Source: an uncultured Collinsella sp.
GTDB lineage: Bacteria; Actinomycetota; Coriobacteriia; Coriobacteriales; Coriobacteriaceae
Assembly (NCBI GenBank): GCA_902493535.1
Contig: CABUQG010000002.1
Coordinates: forward strand, 30,098-94,097
DNA: 64,000 nt
Direction: 5' to 3'
Under the pieces are notes generated by a model. That model had not been told where the DNA came from, ran no database searches, and worked only from the letters and a program-made list of their open reading frames with translations. Shown one piece after another: positions 1-10,691 of this stretch (positions are counted from its first letter, which is position 1; every line of letters starts with the position of its first letter). Made by a program: the position numbers and the translations under genes.

Positions 1-208
1 CGGTCAGCGCCTTGGCACGAAGCGCTATGCCGGCCAGACGGTAACCACGGGCACGATTCTCGTCCGTCAGCACGGCACGCACATCCACCCGGGTGAGAAC
101 GTTGGCCGTGGTAAGGACGACACGCTGTTCGCGCTGGTCGACGGTACCGTTGAGTTCCACAAGGGTATCAAGCACAGGGTCAGCGTACGCCCGCTCGCGA
201 ACGCGTAA
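1..208 (+). CDS. rpmA: 50S ribosomal protein L27 (3' part only)
   Basis: The gene is cut by the window edge; its frame begins at base 2. About 68 C-terminal residues remain, including [12 protein letters not shown] and [19 protein letters not shown], which are typical of L27. L27 is a 50S protein near the peptidyl transferase centre. The family is about 85 residues, so only the N-terminus is missing. Lying just upstream of obg is the usual bacterial order (rplU-rpmA-obg). A strong terminator follows at 234-277. Confidence 0.95.
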   Translation, partial: GQRLGTKRYAGQTVTTGTILVRQHGTHIHPGENVGRGKDDTLFALVDGTVEFHKGIKHRVSVRPLANA

Positions 209-233
209 TTCACCCTTCATAGAGCACATATGT

Positions 234-277
234 GGGAGGCACTTGAGTTTTAGGATTCAAGGGTCTCCCTCTTTTTT
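234..277 (+). terminator. Intrinsic terminator between rpmA and obg
   Basis: Arms 234-247 and 256-269 pair over 13 of 14 positions (with G-T wobbles) around an 8-nt loop. TC and then six T follow at 272-277. The obg ribosome-binding site AGGAGG begins only 3 nt later at 280. Confidence 0.8.
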
Positions 278-281
278 GTAG

Positions 282-1760
<1,479 letters not shown>

Positions 1761-1763
1761 GCC

Positions 1764-2441
1764 ATGTCGCTGCGCGGTGGAATCGGTCTGCCCGAGCTTC
1801 CTCTAGAGGACGGGCAGGAGTTTAGGCTCGGCATTATGGGTGGCACCTTTGATCCCATCCATTACGGGCACCTGGTGACCGCCGAGCAGGCGCGCGAGTC
1901 GCTCGACTTGGACGCTGTGCTCTTTATGCCGGCGGGCTCTCCTGCCTTTAAGCTTGACAAGCCGGTGACGCCTGCCGAGGACCGTTATGCCATGACGGTC
2001 CTCGCCACCGCCGCGAACCCGGCCTTTTTGGCGAGCCGGTTCGAGATCGACCGTCCGGGTGTAACCTATACGGCCGATACGCTTCATGCCCTTCGCGACT
2101 TTTACCCGCCGCAGGTAAAGCTCTACTTTATTACGGGCGCCGACGCGATTATCGATATCGTGACCTGGCATGATGCCGAACGAATCGCTGAGCTTGCTAC
2201 CTTTATTGCGGCAACGCGACCGGGCTTTGATATCGATACGGCGCGTGCCCGAATCAAAGAGTCGGGGCTGCCGTTCGACGTGCGCTATATTCAGATTCCG
2301 GCGCTGGCGATCAGCTCGACGAACATTCGTAAGCGTGTTGCCCGCGGTATGAGCGTACGCTATCTTACGAGCGAGTCCGTGCTCGGCTACATTCGCAAAC
2401 GCAGGCTATATGCCGATTTGGGCCAAGAAGATTTTGAGTGA
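1764..2441 (+). CDS. nadD: Nicotinate-nucleotide adenylyltransferase
   Basis: This enzyme adenylates nicotinate mononucleotide to deamido-NAD in NAD synthesis. The 225-residue protein shows the nucleotidyltransferase motif GGTFDPIHYGHL near the N-terminus and the C-terminal ISSTNIRKRV motif. A short N-terminal extension (about 25 residues) precedes the core. The ATG lies 3 nt after the obg stop, with GGAGG inside the end of obg, so the two are probably translationally coupled. Confidence 0.95.
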   Translation: MSLRGGIGLPELPLEDGQEFRLGIMGGTFDPIHYGHLVTAEQARESLDLDAVLFMPAGSPAFKLDKPVTPAEDRYAMTVLATAANPAFLASRFEIDRPGVTYTADTLHALRDFYPPQVKLYFITGADAIIDIVTWHDAERIAELATFIAATRPGFDIDTARARIKESGLPFDVRYIQIPALAISSTNIRKRVARGMSVRYLTSESVLGYIRKRRLYADLGQEDFE

Positions 2442-2453
2442 TGGGGGTCTACG

Positions 2454-3062
2454 TTGTCGGTAGAGGATCAGTTTGAGGGCGATGAGCGCGCGCTGCTCAG
2501 GCGCATTCAAGAGCTGCTCGATGTTCGCATGAAGGATAAGCGCAAGCGCTATGTGCATTCGCTGGGTGTTGCCGAGACCGCACTTCATCTGGCCGAGGTC
2601 TACGGCGTCGACCGCTTTGATGCCGCTGCCGCCGGCTTGATCCACGACTGGGACAAGGTGCTTTCCGATGACGAGCTGGTCACGCGCGCTCTGCATTACG
2701 GCATTAAGATTGCCGGCTCTCCTTCTGCCGCGACGCCACTTTTGCATGGCCCTGTTGCCGCCTATGAGCTTCCGCAGCTTTTTCCCGAGCTGTCGCCGGC
2801 CGTTTTCCAGGCTGTCGACCGTCACACCGTGGGTGCCTGCGACATGACGCCGCTCGATATGGTGGTCTTTGTGGCCGATGCCATCGAGCCCAACCGCCAC
2901 GGTGACTATGCGCATGCGCTGCGCAAGATGGTGGGGGAGTCGACGCTCGATGAGTTGTTCTTCTCCTGTTTTGCGCAGGGTCTGGTCTATGTGATCCAGT
3001 CCGGGCGCTATCTTTATCCCACGGCTATTTCGATTTACAACCATTATGCCCAGCTGCGTTAG
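2454..3062 (+). CDS. yqeK: YqeK-type HD-domain Ap4A hydrolase
   Basis: This HD-domain protein of 202 residues has HSLGVAETALHLAE followed by LIHDWDK, and later a DRHTVG segment. The YqeK family hydrolyses diadenosine tetraphosphate symmetrically to ADP. The start is TTG at 2454, 12 nt after nadD. Position between nadD and rsfS is the conserved arrangement in Gram-positive bacteria and supports the call. Confidence 0.88.
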   Translation: MSVEDQFEGDERALLRRIQELLDVRMKDKRKRYVHSLGVAETALHLAEVYGVDRFDAAAAGLIHDWDKVLSDDELVTRALHYGIKIAGSPSAATPLLHGPVAAYELPQLFPELSPAVFQAVDRHTVGACDMTPLDMVVFVADAIEPNRHGDYAHALRKMVGESTLDELFFSCFAQGLVYVIQSGRYLYPTAISIYNHYAQLR

Positions 3063-3089
3063 CTCGGGCTGTCTAGAAAGAGGTATTCC

Positions 3090-3545
3090 ATGGCCGACGA
3101 GACCATGACCGACGAGCAGATTCTTGAAGGTGTGGAGCACAAGAGCTTCGTCGCCACGTCCGACCGCACTGCCGCCTCGCTGTCTGCGAGCGGTGTCGCC
3201 GCCGAGGATGTCGCCCGCGCCGCCGCGCAGGCCGCCTACGACAAGAAGGGCGAGGACGTTCAGGTGCTCGACCTGACCGAGCTTTCCGACGTATGCGACT
3301 ACTTTGTGCTTGCCACCGGTACCAACAACCGCCAGGTCGATTCTATCGTCGACGAGATCGAGGAGAAGGTCGCCGAGGCTTGCGGCGAGCACCCGTTCTC
3401 CATCGAGGGTCGCGAGCAGAAGACCTGGATGCTCATGGACTATGGTTCGGTTGTCGTCCACGTCTTCACTCCCGAAGCCCGCGACTTCTACCGCCTCGAG
3501 AAACTCTGGGGAGACGCCCCCCAGCTCCCCCTCAACCTCCTCTAG
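3090..3545 (+). CDS. rsfS: Ribosomal silencing factor RsfS
   Basis: RsfS binds L14 and blocks 30S-50S joining under starvation. The 151-residue protein carries the family core: LTELSDVCDYFVLATGT, EGREQKTWMLMDYG and VVVHVFTPEARDFYRLE. About 45 extra N-terminal residues, rich in Ala and Glu, precede the core. The ATG at 3090 follows AGAAAGAGG. It is last in the obg operon and is followed by a terminator. Confidence 0.94.
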   Translation: MADETMTDEQILEGVEHKSFVATSDRTAASLSASGVAAEDVARAAAQAAYDKKGEDVQVLDLTELSDVCDYFVLATGTNNRQVDSIVDEIEEKVAEACGEHPFSIEGREQKTWMLMDYGSVVVHVFTPEARDFYRLEKLWGDAPQLPLNLL

Positions 3546-3585
3546 TAGCTCATTTGAGACGGGGTTAGCTACCCTCACGCATATC

Positions 3586-3628
3586 GCCGGGCAGTTGCGG
3601 TTTTCCGCACCTGCCCGGCTTTCTTTTT
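3586..3628 (+). terminator. Intrinsic terminator after rsfS
   Basis: GCCGGGCAG (3586-3594) pairs with CTGCCCGGC (3611-3619); an inner TGCGG/CCGCA pair extends the stem. TTTCTTTTT follows. It sits between the convergent rsfS and dinB genes. Confidence 0.85.
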
Positions 3629-3640
3629 GCCCAAAGGCGG

Positions 3641-4894
3641 TTAATCGTTGAAACGGGATTGGCGGCCGAAGGAAAGGGCGGTGTCGCCGAATTTGTCTCG
3701 GACGGCGTCGATGGCGACGGAGAGGTCGCGGCGGTCGCTGGATTGGGCTCCGCGGTCATCGATCTCGCAGAACAGGTCAGTCTGGATGCCGCCTTGGTGG
3801 TCGAAGTCGCTCATGCCGATGCCGGCTAAGCGAACATGCATGCCTTCTTGCCAGATGTTGTCGAGCAGTTCGAGTGCAACCGCCACGAAGATGTTCTCAT
3901 CGTCGGTTGGATGAGGCAGCCGGCGCTGTGCCGAGCGACCGTTTCCATACGAATACTTGAGCTTGAGCGTCACCGTGGCGCCCGTTAGTCCCTGACGGCG
4001 CAGGCGGCGTCCCACTGACTCGCCCAGCAGCGCAATCGCCGCCTCAATATCCCCACGCTCAGTCAAATCTTTAGCAAAGGTGCGTTCATTGCTGACCGAT
4101 TTGACCTCGCGCTCTTCATCGAGACTCGTGACTTCGGAGATTTCGAGTCCTTGCGCACGCTGGCGCATGCGTTCGCCGTTGACGCCAAAAATAGAGGCCA
4201 AGGTGGATTCCGGTGCACGTGATAGCTCGCCGAGGGTGTAGATGCGCATGCGGCGCAGTCGCTCCTCGGCCGAGCGCCCGATGCCGCTCATGGCAGATAC
4301 CGGCAGCGCGGCCAAAAAGCGCTGCTCGGTTCCGGGGCGCACGATGGTCAGCCCAAACGGCTTATCCCGCTCGCTTGCGATTTTTGCGACCGTCTTGTTG
4401 CAGCCCACGCCAATGGAGCACGTCACTCCCAGCTCTGCCACGCGATCGCTTATACGCCGCGCAACCAGCAGCGGGTCTTCGGGCGCAAAGCGACCCGGTG
4501 TGATATCGATAAAGGCTTCGTCGATGGATACGCGCTCAACGCGCGGGGTCTCGTCGGCGAGAATCGCCATGACCTGCGCGCTGACCTCGCGGTAGCGATT
4601 AAAATGCCCATGCGTCCAAATGGCTTGCGGGCACAAGCGCCGCGCCTCGGCCGAGGCCATGGCAGAGTGCACGCCAAAGCGACGTGCCTCATACGAACAC
4701 GTGGACACGACGCCACGCGAATCGGCGTCTCCGCCCACGATGAGCGGCTTTCCGCGCCATTCGGGATGATCGAGCATCTCCACGCTCGCAAAAAACGCAT
4801 CAAGGTCCATCAGGCCCACCGCCGGACCCGTCCAGGGCGGCGGCGTGACGCCCATGGCATCCTCATAACCGTATGTATGTTCGCGTCTTTCCAT
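3641..4894 (-). CDS. dinB: DNA polymerase IV (Y family)
   Basis: DinB is an error-prone translesion polymerase. The 417-residue protein has the catalytic motifs MDLDAFFASVE and SIDEAFIDITP, plus helix-hairpin-helix (MSGIGRSAEERLRRM) and little-finger regions. The ATG at 4894 has no ribosome-binding site and lies 6 nt from a TATACT. An internal ATG at 4855 (residue 14) is preceded by GAGGA and leaves all motifs intact, so it is an alternative start. No SOS box is evident. It is the only minus-strand gene in the first 31 kb. Confidence 0.93.
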   Translation of the reverse strand: MERREHTYGYEDAMGVTPPPWTGPAVGLMDLDAFFASVEMLDHPEWRGKPLIVGGDADSRGVVSTCSYEARRFGVHSAMASAEARRLCPQAIWTHGHFNRYREVSAQVMAILADETPRVERVSIDEAFIDITPGRFAPEDPLLVARRISDRVAELGVTCSIGVGCNKTVAKIASERDKPFGLTIVRPGTEQRFLAALPVSAMSGIGRSAEERLRRMRIYTLGELSRAPESTLASIFGVNGERMRQRAQGLEISEVTSLDEEREVKSVSNERTFAKDLTERGDIEAAIALLGESVGRRLRRQGLTGATVTLKLKYSYGNGRSAQRRLPHPTDDENIFVAVALELLDNIWQEGMHVRLAGIGMSDFDHQGGIQTDLFCEIDDRGAQSSDRRDLSVAIDAVRDKFGDTALSFGRQSRFND

Positions 4895-5095
4895 GTCATG
4901 AGTATACCGCGCAGCTCATGTGGGGTGCGTGTATGTGCTTGCAAATCCTGAATTCTTGTCTAAGATATGGATTTGCCCTCGACTACACCGAAGAAGTTGG
5001 TCTCACGGACTTCATCTGCCCGCGTCGATGGCGTATTATGTTCAGCTGTTTGTTTGTAGTTGCAGCCTAAAGCTGCTTGGTTGGAGGAGTTTCCT

Positions 5096-5437
5096 TTGGC
5101 AGTCAAGATTCGCCTTGCTCGTCACGGCGCTAAGAAGCGTCCGTACTACCGTGTCGTCGTCGCCGATTCCCGCGCCCCGCGTGACGGTCGTATCATCGAG
5201 GAGGTTGGCCGCTACAACCCGATGACCGCCCCCAAGACCATCAACCTCGACCTCGAGAAGATCGCCGACTGGCAGTCCAAGGGCGCTCAGCTCACCGACG
5301 CCGTCGCCGCTCTGGTCAAGGCCGCCAACGAGGGCGAGAAGACCGAGACCGTCGTCAAGAAGTCCAAGAAGCAGCTCGCCAAAGAGGCCGAGGCCGCTAA
5401 GGCTGCCGCTGAGGCCGCTGAGGGCGCCGAGGAGTAA
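5096..5437 (+). CDS. rpsP: 30S ribosomal protein S16
   Basis: The S16 N-terminus [20 protein letters not shown] is unmistakable. The start is TTG at 5096, with GGAGGAG at 5083-5089 and 6-nt spacing; longer in-frame starts upstream are not conserved sequence. The 113 residues include an Ala/Glu/Lys-rich C-terminal extension of about 30 residues. It opens the rpsP-khpA-rimM-trmD-lepB operon. A candidate -10 (TATTAT, 5034-5039) with a weak -35 (TTCATC) lies upstream. Confidence 0.96.
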   Translation: MAVKIRLARHGAKKRPYYRVVVADSRAPRDGRIIEEVGRYNPMTAPKTINLDLEKIADWQSKGAQLTDAVAALVKAANEGEKTETVVKKSKKQLAKEAEAAKAAAEAAEGAEE

Positions 5438-5440
5438 ATC

Positions 5441-5725
5441 GTGCCTGAGGTTGACGCTGCACAGCTCGAGGGTGAGGCAATGCTCTCAGATCGCATCGCC
5501 GATCTCGTCGAATATCTCGTTGTTCAGATCGTCGACGACCCGGATTCCGTGAGCCTTGAGGTCATCGATGGTGACGACGCCTCTACGATTGAGGTTTCGG
5601 TCGCCGAGGATGACGTCGCTAAGGTCATCGGCCGTCGTGGCCGTACCATCAAGGCCATTCGCACGCTCGCCCGTGCACTGGCCGCTCGCCTCGACACTGC
5701 TGTCGAGGTAGAGGTTCTGGGCTAG
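5441..5725 (+). CDS. khpA: KH-domain RNA-binding protein KhpA
   Basis: KhpA (YlqC) is a small single-KH-domain protein that acts with KhpB/Jag in RNA binding and cell-envelope control in Gram-positives. The 94 residues include VAKVIGRRGRTIKAIRTL, the KH GxxG loop. The chosen start is GTG at 5441, 3 nt after rpsP with GAGGAG upstream. ATG at 5480, preceded by GAGGGTGAG, would give an 81-residue protein closer to the family length. Position between rpsP and rimM is conserved. Confidence 0.9.
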   Translation: MPEVDAAQLEGEAMLSDRIADLVEYLVVQIVDDPDSVSLEVIDGDDASTIEVSVAEDDVAKVIGRRGRTIKAIRTLARALAARLDTAVEVEVLG

Positions 5726-5729
5726 GACC

Positions 5730-6251
5730 TTGAGGTCCCAGTACAAAAACATCGCCCGTGTTGTCAAGCCGCACGGAAGGAAGGGGGAGGTCCTCGCACA
5801 GCCGCTGCGGGGGCTTCCTTCTGTATTAGAGCCTGGTATGCGCGTCGCCCTGACGCCGCCGGCGCTCAAGCGCGACCGCTTTTGCACGGTCGTGTCCGTC
5901 ACCGATACGGGCGATGGCGATCTGGTCTCGTTTGAGGGCATTGACGACTTGACGGCCGCCGAGGGCATCACGGGATGCTACGTGCTGGCAAATCGTGACG
6001 ATTTTGAGCTCGATTCGCTCGACACTGCCTATACCGACCTGATGGGTCGCGAGGTGGTCGACGAGCGCTTCGGTTCGCTCGGTACGATCGTCGAGATCAT
6101 GTCGACGCCCGCCAACGATGTTTGGGTTGTCGAGGGTGATCGGTACGGCGAGGTACTGATTCCCGTGATCGAGCAGGTCGTGCTCGATCTTCCCGACACA
6201 GGAACAATTTCCGTCCACGTTATGGACGGCCTGATCGATATGGACAAGTAG
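5730..6251 (+). CDS. rimM: 16S rRNA processing protein RimM
   Basis: RimM binds S19 and assists 30S head maturation. The 173-residue protein begins SQYKNIARVVKPHGRKGEV, the typical RimM N-terminal barrel, and has the PRC-barrel half from about residue 90 (TDLMGREVVDERFGSLGTI). The start is TTG at 5730, 4 nt after khpA, with only a weak GGA upstream. Confidence 0.93.
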   Translation: MRSQYKNIARVVKPHGRKGEVLAQPLRGLPSVLEPGMRVALTPPALKRDRFCTVVSVTDTGDGDLVSFEGIDDLTAAEGITGCYVLANRDDFELDSLDTAYTDLMGREVVDERFGSLGTIVEIMSTPANDVWVVEGDRYGEVLIPVIEQVVLDLPDTGTISVHVMDGLIDMDK

Positions 6252-6261
6252 GGAGGACAAC

Positions 6262-7020
6262 ATGCTGATCGAGACCCTTTCGGTCTTTCCCGAGATGTTT
6301 GAGCCCGTCATGTCCACATCGATCTTGGGCCGCGCCCGCAAGGCCGGCCTTTTTGATTTTAAGGCGTATAACCTGCGCGACTGGACGCACGACCGCCATC
6401 GTACTGTCGATGACGAGCCGTACGGCGGCGGGCAGGGCATGCTCATGAAGGTCGAGCCTATCGCAGAGGCCATCGAGGCCATTAGCGCAGAGGGTCCCAA
6501 GCCCACTGTGGTGTTCTTTACCCCCTGTGGCGAGCCTTTTACGCAGCGTGTGGCCGAGCGCCTGCTCAAAAGTGAGCGCCTGCTGTTTGTGTGCAGTCGC
6601 TACGAGGGCGTCGACGAGCGCGCGTATGCGTATGCCGATGAGCGTCTGTCGATCGGCGACTACGTGCTCACGGGCGGCGAGCTTCCCGCTATGGTCGTTG
6701 CCGATGCCGTCGTACGCCTGATTCCCGGCGCCCTGGGCGACGAGATGAGCAACGTGGACGAGTCGTTCTCGACCGCCGAGGATGGAGGCCTGCTCGAGTA
6801 CGCGCAGTACACCCGTCCTGCCGAGTTCAACGGCGAGGGCGTGCCTCCGGTGCTCGTGAGCGGCGATCACGCCAAGGTCGATGCCTGGCGTCGCAAGAAC
6901 GCCATCGAGCGCACCTGCCGCTGGCGTCCCGATCTGATCGAGACGGCGCGGCTCACGCCCGAGGAGCGCGCTTACGCGCAGGAGATCCTTGACGCTTCGT
7001 ATTCGCAGAGCGAGGAGTGA
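6262..7020 (+). CDS. trmD: tRNA (guanine-37-N1)-methyltransferase
   Basis: TrmD uses SAM to make m1G37 in tRNAs and so prevents +1 frameshifting. The 252-residue SPOUT protein shows VFPEMFEPVMSTSILGRA, PYGGGQGMLMK, CSRYEGVDERAYAYADE and SIGDYVLTGGELPAM, the knot region. The ATG has AGGGAGGA upstream. Its stop overlaps the lepB start region. Confidence 0.97.
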   Translation: MLIETLSVFPEMFEPVMSTSILGRARKAGLFDFKAYNLRDWTHDRHRTVDDEPYGGGQGMLMKVEPIAEAIEAISAEGPKPTVVFFTPCGEPFTQRVAERLLKSERLLFVCSRYEGVDERAYAYADERLSIGDYVLTGGELPAMVVADAVVRLIPGALGDEMSNVDESFSTAEDGGLLEYAQYTRPAEFNGEGVPPVLVSGDHAKVDAWRRKNAIERTCRWRPDLIETARLTPEERAYAQEILDASYSQSEE

Positions 7021-7022
7021 GT

Positions 7023-7586
7023 ATGGTTCCTACGCAACATTCCGCGTTGAGGGGCGCTTTTGAGTGGATCGCGGTCATCGCGATCGCGCTCGTGGCCACC
7101 TTCCTGATCCGCACCTTTGTGGTCGAGCCCTTTGTGGTGCCCACCGGCTCTATGGAGGACACGATCGAGATTGGCGACCAGATCCTGGCACAAAAGGTGA
7201 GCCTCGAGCTCGGTCAGCCCGTCAAGCAGGGCGATATCGTGGTGTTTCACAACCCCGATGGCACCTCCGAGCATGATGTTCTTGTCAAGCGTGTTATTGC
7301 CACGGCCGGCCAGACGGTCGACCTGCAGGATGGCAAGGTGGTCGTTGACGGCCAAGCGCTCGACGAGGACTATACGACGGGCATGAGCTGGCCACTTTCG
7401 GTCCAAGCACCCGGCACTCAGGTAAGCTATCCCTACACCGTTCCCGACGGGTGCGTGTGGGTGATGGGCGACAACCGCGAAAACTCTGCCGACTCACGCT
7501 ACTTTGGTCCCGTCGATCGCTCTGATTTGATCGCTGTGGCACTCGTTCGCTACTGGCCGCTCAACCGCATCGGCGCTATCGACTAA
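7023..7586 (+). CDS. lepB: Signal peptidase I
   Basis: LepB is a membrane-anchored serine protease that removes signal peptides from exported proteins. The 187 residues have one N-terminal membrane helix (about 14-32), catalytic Ser43 in PTGSMEDTI, catalytic Lys89 in VLVKRVIATAGQ, and the box MGDNRENSADSRYFGPV. A GTG at 7017 is in frame, but ATG 7023 is better placed after GAGGAG. Confidence 0.95.
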   Translation: MVPTQHSALRGAFEWIAVIAIALVATFLIRTFVVEPFVVPTGSMEDTIEIGDQILAQKVSLELGQPVKQGDIVVFHNPDGTSEHDVLVKRVIATAGQTVDLQDGKVVVDGQALDEDYTTGMSWPLSVQAPGTQVSYPYTVPDGCVWVMGDNRENSADSRYFGPVDRSDLIAVALVRYWPLNRIGAID

Positions 7587-7645
7587 AAACCGCTATAGTA
7601 CAGTACCTAACCGTGTAATCGTTTCGACGAGGGGATATTAGAGGC

Positions 7646-8557
7646 ATGAACGCTTCATCGCTTTCCTTCCAAGACATCATCCTGCGCCTCCAGCAGTACT
7701 GGGGCGAGCAGGGCTGCGTCATTATGCAGCCCTATGACTCCGAGGTCGGTGCCGGTACCTTCCATACCGCGACCACGCTGCGCTCGCTCGGTCCCGCCGA
7801 GTGGCGCACCTGCTATGCGCAGCCTTGCCGCCGTCCCGCCGACGGCCGCTACGGCGAGAACCCCAACCGCATGCAGCACTACTATCAGTTCCAGGTGCTC
7901 ATCAAGCCCTCACCGGTCAACGCCCAGGAGCTTTACCTGGGGTCTCTTGCCGCTATCGGTCTGGACCCCAACGACCATGACGTCCGCTTTGTCGAGGACG
8001 ACTGGGAGAGCCCGACGCTCGGCGCCTGGGGCCTTGGCTGGGAGGTCTGGCTCAACGGCATGGAGGTCACGCAGTTTACGTACTTCCAGCAGGTAGGCGG
8101 CATCGAGGTCGACCCCGTGCCCGTCGAGATCACCTATGGCCTAGAGCGCATTGCCATGTATGCGCAGGGCGTTAACTCGGTCTACGACTTGGTGTGGAGC
8201 TACCTGCCCGACGGCACGCCCATGACCTATGGCGACGTGTTCCTCGAGAACGAGCGCGAGTTCAGTGCCTATAACTTTGAGGTCGCAAACGTCGAGATGA
8301 TGCGTCAGAAGTTTGACGACTACGAGGCCGAGTGCCATTCCTGCCTGGAGCGCAAGCTGCCGCTGCCGGCATATGACTGCGTCATGAAGTGCAGCCACGC
8401 TTTCAACCTGCTCGATGCTCGCGGCGCCCTGTCCGCGGTCGAGCGTGCCAACTACATCCTGCGCGTCCGCGCCGTCGCCAAGGCGTGCTGCGAGGCCTAC
8501 ATGGCCGAGGTCGCCGGAGTCAACGAGAATGCCGATCAGGAAGGCGAGGTGGCGTAA
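7646..8557 (+). CDS. glyQ: Glycyl-tRNA synthetase alpha subunit
   Basis: This is the catalytic subunit of the alpha2beta2 bacterial glycyl-tRNA synthetase. The 303 residues include [24 protein letters not shown] at the N-terminus (quoted here as [10 protein letters not shown] and [12 protein letters not shown]), [15 protein letters not shown] and [13 protein letters not shown] class II motif text ([10 protein letters not shown]). A GCTATAGT promoter-like element lies at 7592-7599. The glyS gene follows after 3 nt, and both subunits are needed. Confidence 0.97.
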   Translation: MNASSLSFQDIILRLQQYWGEQGCVIMQPYDSEVGAGTFHTATTLRSLGPAEWRTCYAQPCRRPADGRYGENPNRMQHYYQFQVLIKPSPVNAQELYLGSLAAIGLDPNDHDVRFVEDDWESPTLGAWGLGWEVWLNGMEVTQFTYFQQVGGIEVDPVPVEITYGLERIAMYAQGVNSVYDLVWSYLPDGTPMTYGDVFLENEREFSAYNFEVANVEMMRQKFDDYEAECHSCLERKLPLPAYDCVMKCSHAFNLLDARGALSAVERANYILRVRAVAKACCEAYMAEVAGVNENADQEGEVA

Positions 8558-8560
8558 GCC

Positions 8561-10657
8561 ATGGCAGACGCTAAGGATTTCCTGTTTGAGATCGGTACGG
8601 AAGAAATGCCCTCCGCACCGCTGAACAATGCCGTCAAGCAGCTTGGCACCATGATCGCCAAGGGTCTCGACGAGGCCGGTCTGGCCCACGGCGAGGTCCG
8701 TGTGATCTCGAGCCCGCGCCGCCTGGCTGCGCTCGTTGCCGACGTCGCCACCGCGACCGACGAGGTTCACGAGGTCAAGCGCGGCCCCGCGGCCAACATC
8801 GCCTTCGATGCCGATGGTAACGCCACCAAGGCCGCCCAGGGCTTCGCCCGCAAGTGCGGTGTGGCTGCCGAGGACCTGGTTCGTCGCGAGGACACTGACG
8901 GTCGCGAGTATGTGTTCGCTGCGAAGAACATTCCCTCCGCACCGGCCACCCCGATCCTGACGGCCCTGTGCGAGAAGACTATCGCTGGCCTGCAGTGGCC
9001 CAACTACCGCTCTCAGCGCTGGGGTCACGAGCATGCGACCTTTGTTCGTCCGGTCCGCTGGATCTGCTGTCTTTTGGGCGAGGATGTTGTGCCCGTGTCG
9101 TTTGCCGACGTGACGAGTGACAACACCACGCGTGGTCATCGCGTACTTGGCCCCGGTGACCATGTGGTTGCCAGCCCCGCCGTCTACGAGCAGGTGCTCG
9201 AGGACGCCGGCGTGCTTTCTGCCGAGCGCCGCCGCGAGGCCATCCTTGCCGGTATCGCCGAGGTCGAGGCCGCTCGCCCCGGTTGCCATGTCGACACGCC
9301 CAAGAAGGTCTTTGAGGAGGTCATCAACCTCTGCGAGTGGCCGACGGTGCTCGTCGGTACCTTCGATGAAGAGTTCCTCAAGGTCCCGCACGAGATCATC
9401 TGCGAGTCCATGCTCACCAACCAGCGCTACTTCCCGATCTATGACGGCGAGGGCAAGCTCACGCGTGAGTTCGTGGTCGTCTCCAACAGCAAGCCCGAGA
9501 ATGCCGAGCGCGTGATCGACGGCAACGAGCGCGTTGTGCGTGCCCGTCTGGACGATGCCAAGTTCTTCTACGAGGAGGACCTGAAGATCTCCCTCGACGA
9601 GTTCCGTGATCGTTTGGCCAAGGTTGCCTTCCAGGAGAAGCTCGGTAGCGTGCTCGCCAAGTCCGAGCGCATCGAGCAGCTCACACTCGCTATTGCCCGT
9701 GAGGCTCATCTGGGCGCCCATCTTGCCGCTGACGCTGCTCGCGCCGCGCACCTGTGCAAGGCCGACCTGGTGTCTAACGCCGTCGTTGAGTTCACGAGCC
9801 AGCAGGGCGTGATGGGCGGTTATTACGCGACCGCGATGGGGGAGAATGACGAGGTCGCCCATGCCATCCGCGATCACTATCGTCCCCGCTTTGCCGGTGA
9901 CGAGTTGCCCGAGGGCACCGCTGGCTGCATCGTGGCCTGCGCTGACAAGCTCGATACCATCGCCGGTATCTTTGCCATCGGCGAGCCCCCGACCGGCTCT
10001 TCGGACCCCTACGCGCTGCGTCGTGCCGCTATCGGCATCATCAACATCCTGCGCGACCGTCTGCCGATCGATCCCACGTCGCTTATCGACTTTGCCCTTG
10101 AGCTCTATAGCGAGCAGGGTATCGAGTTCGACGCCGCCGAGGTCGCTCAGCAGGTTCGCGACTTCTTCCACGGCCGTCTGGTGAGCATGGCCCGCGACGA
10201 AAAGATCCCGGCCGATACCGTTGCCGCCGTCTCCGCGGTGCACATCATCGCCCCGTCCGTCTTCTTCGCCCGCTGCGCCGCCCTCGACGAGGCCCGCAAG
10301 AACGACGCTGAGACGTTCGATAACCTGGCGACCGCCTATGCCCGCGCCGCGCACATCTCCAAGCCCGAGCTGGGCGCGGAGTACGACCGTGCCCTGATGG
10401 GCGAGGTCGAGCTCGCGCTTGCCGATGCCTCCGAGGCTGCTCAGACCGCTGTCGACGCCGCCCTTGCTGCCAAGGATTACCCGGCCGCATTTGCCGCCCT
10501 TGCCGCCCTGCGCGCCCCCATCGACCGCTTCTTCGACGAGGTCATGGTCATGGACAAGGACGAGCAGCTTCGCGATAATCGCCTTAAGCTGCTCAACCGC
10601 TTCGAGGCCGTTTTCTCCGGCATCGCAAACATCGGTGAGCTTGCTCGCAAAAAGTAA
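8561..10657 (+). CDS. glyS: Glycyl-tRNA synthetase beta subunit
   Basis: The beta subunit binds tRNA-Gly through HD and anticodon-binding domains. The 698-residue protein starts ADAKDFLFEIGTEEMPSAPL, and contains MLTNQRYFPI and GSSDPYALRRAAIGI, all GlyS hallmarks. It has an ordinary length. The long minus-strand open frame across this gene is a codon-bias artefact. It is followed 34 nt later by ppsR. Confidence 0.97.
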   Translation: MADAKDFLFEIGTEEMPSAPLNNAVKQLGTMIAKGLDEAGLAHGEVRVISSPRRLAALVADVATATDEVHEVKRGPAANIAFDADGNATKAAQGFARKCGVAAEDLVRREDTDGREYVFAAKNIPSAPATPILTALCEKTIAGLQWPNYRSQRWGHEHATFVRPVRWICCLLGEDVVPVSFADVTSDNTTRGHRVLGPGDHVVASPAVYEQVLEDAGVLSAERRREAILAGIAEVEAARPGCHVDTPKKVFEEVINLCEWPTVLVGTFDEEFLKVPHEIICESMLTNQRYFPIYDGEGKLTREFVVVSNSKPENAERVIDGNERVVRARLDDAKFFYEEDLKISLDEFRDRLAKVAFQEKLGSVLAKSERIEQLTLAIAREAHLGAHLAADAARAAHLCKADLVSNAVVEFTSQQGVMGGYYATAMGENDEVAHAIRDHYRPRFAGDELPEGTAGCIVACADKLDTIAGIFAIGEPPTGSSDPYALRRAAIGIINILRDRLPIDPTSLIDFALELYSEQGIEFDAAEVAQQVRDFFHGRLVSMARDEKIPADTVAAVSAVHIIAPSVFFARCAALDEARKNDAETFDNLATAYARAAHISKPELGAEYDRALMGEVELALADASEAAQTAVDAALAAKDYPAAFAALAALRAPIDRFFDEVMVMDKDEQLRDNRLKLLNRFEAVFSGIANIGELARKK

Positions 10658-10691
10658 GCCAGCCTGCGCATAAGCGCAAAAGGAGCCCCGC

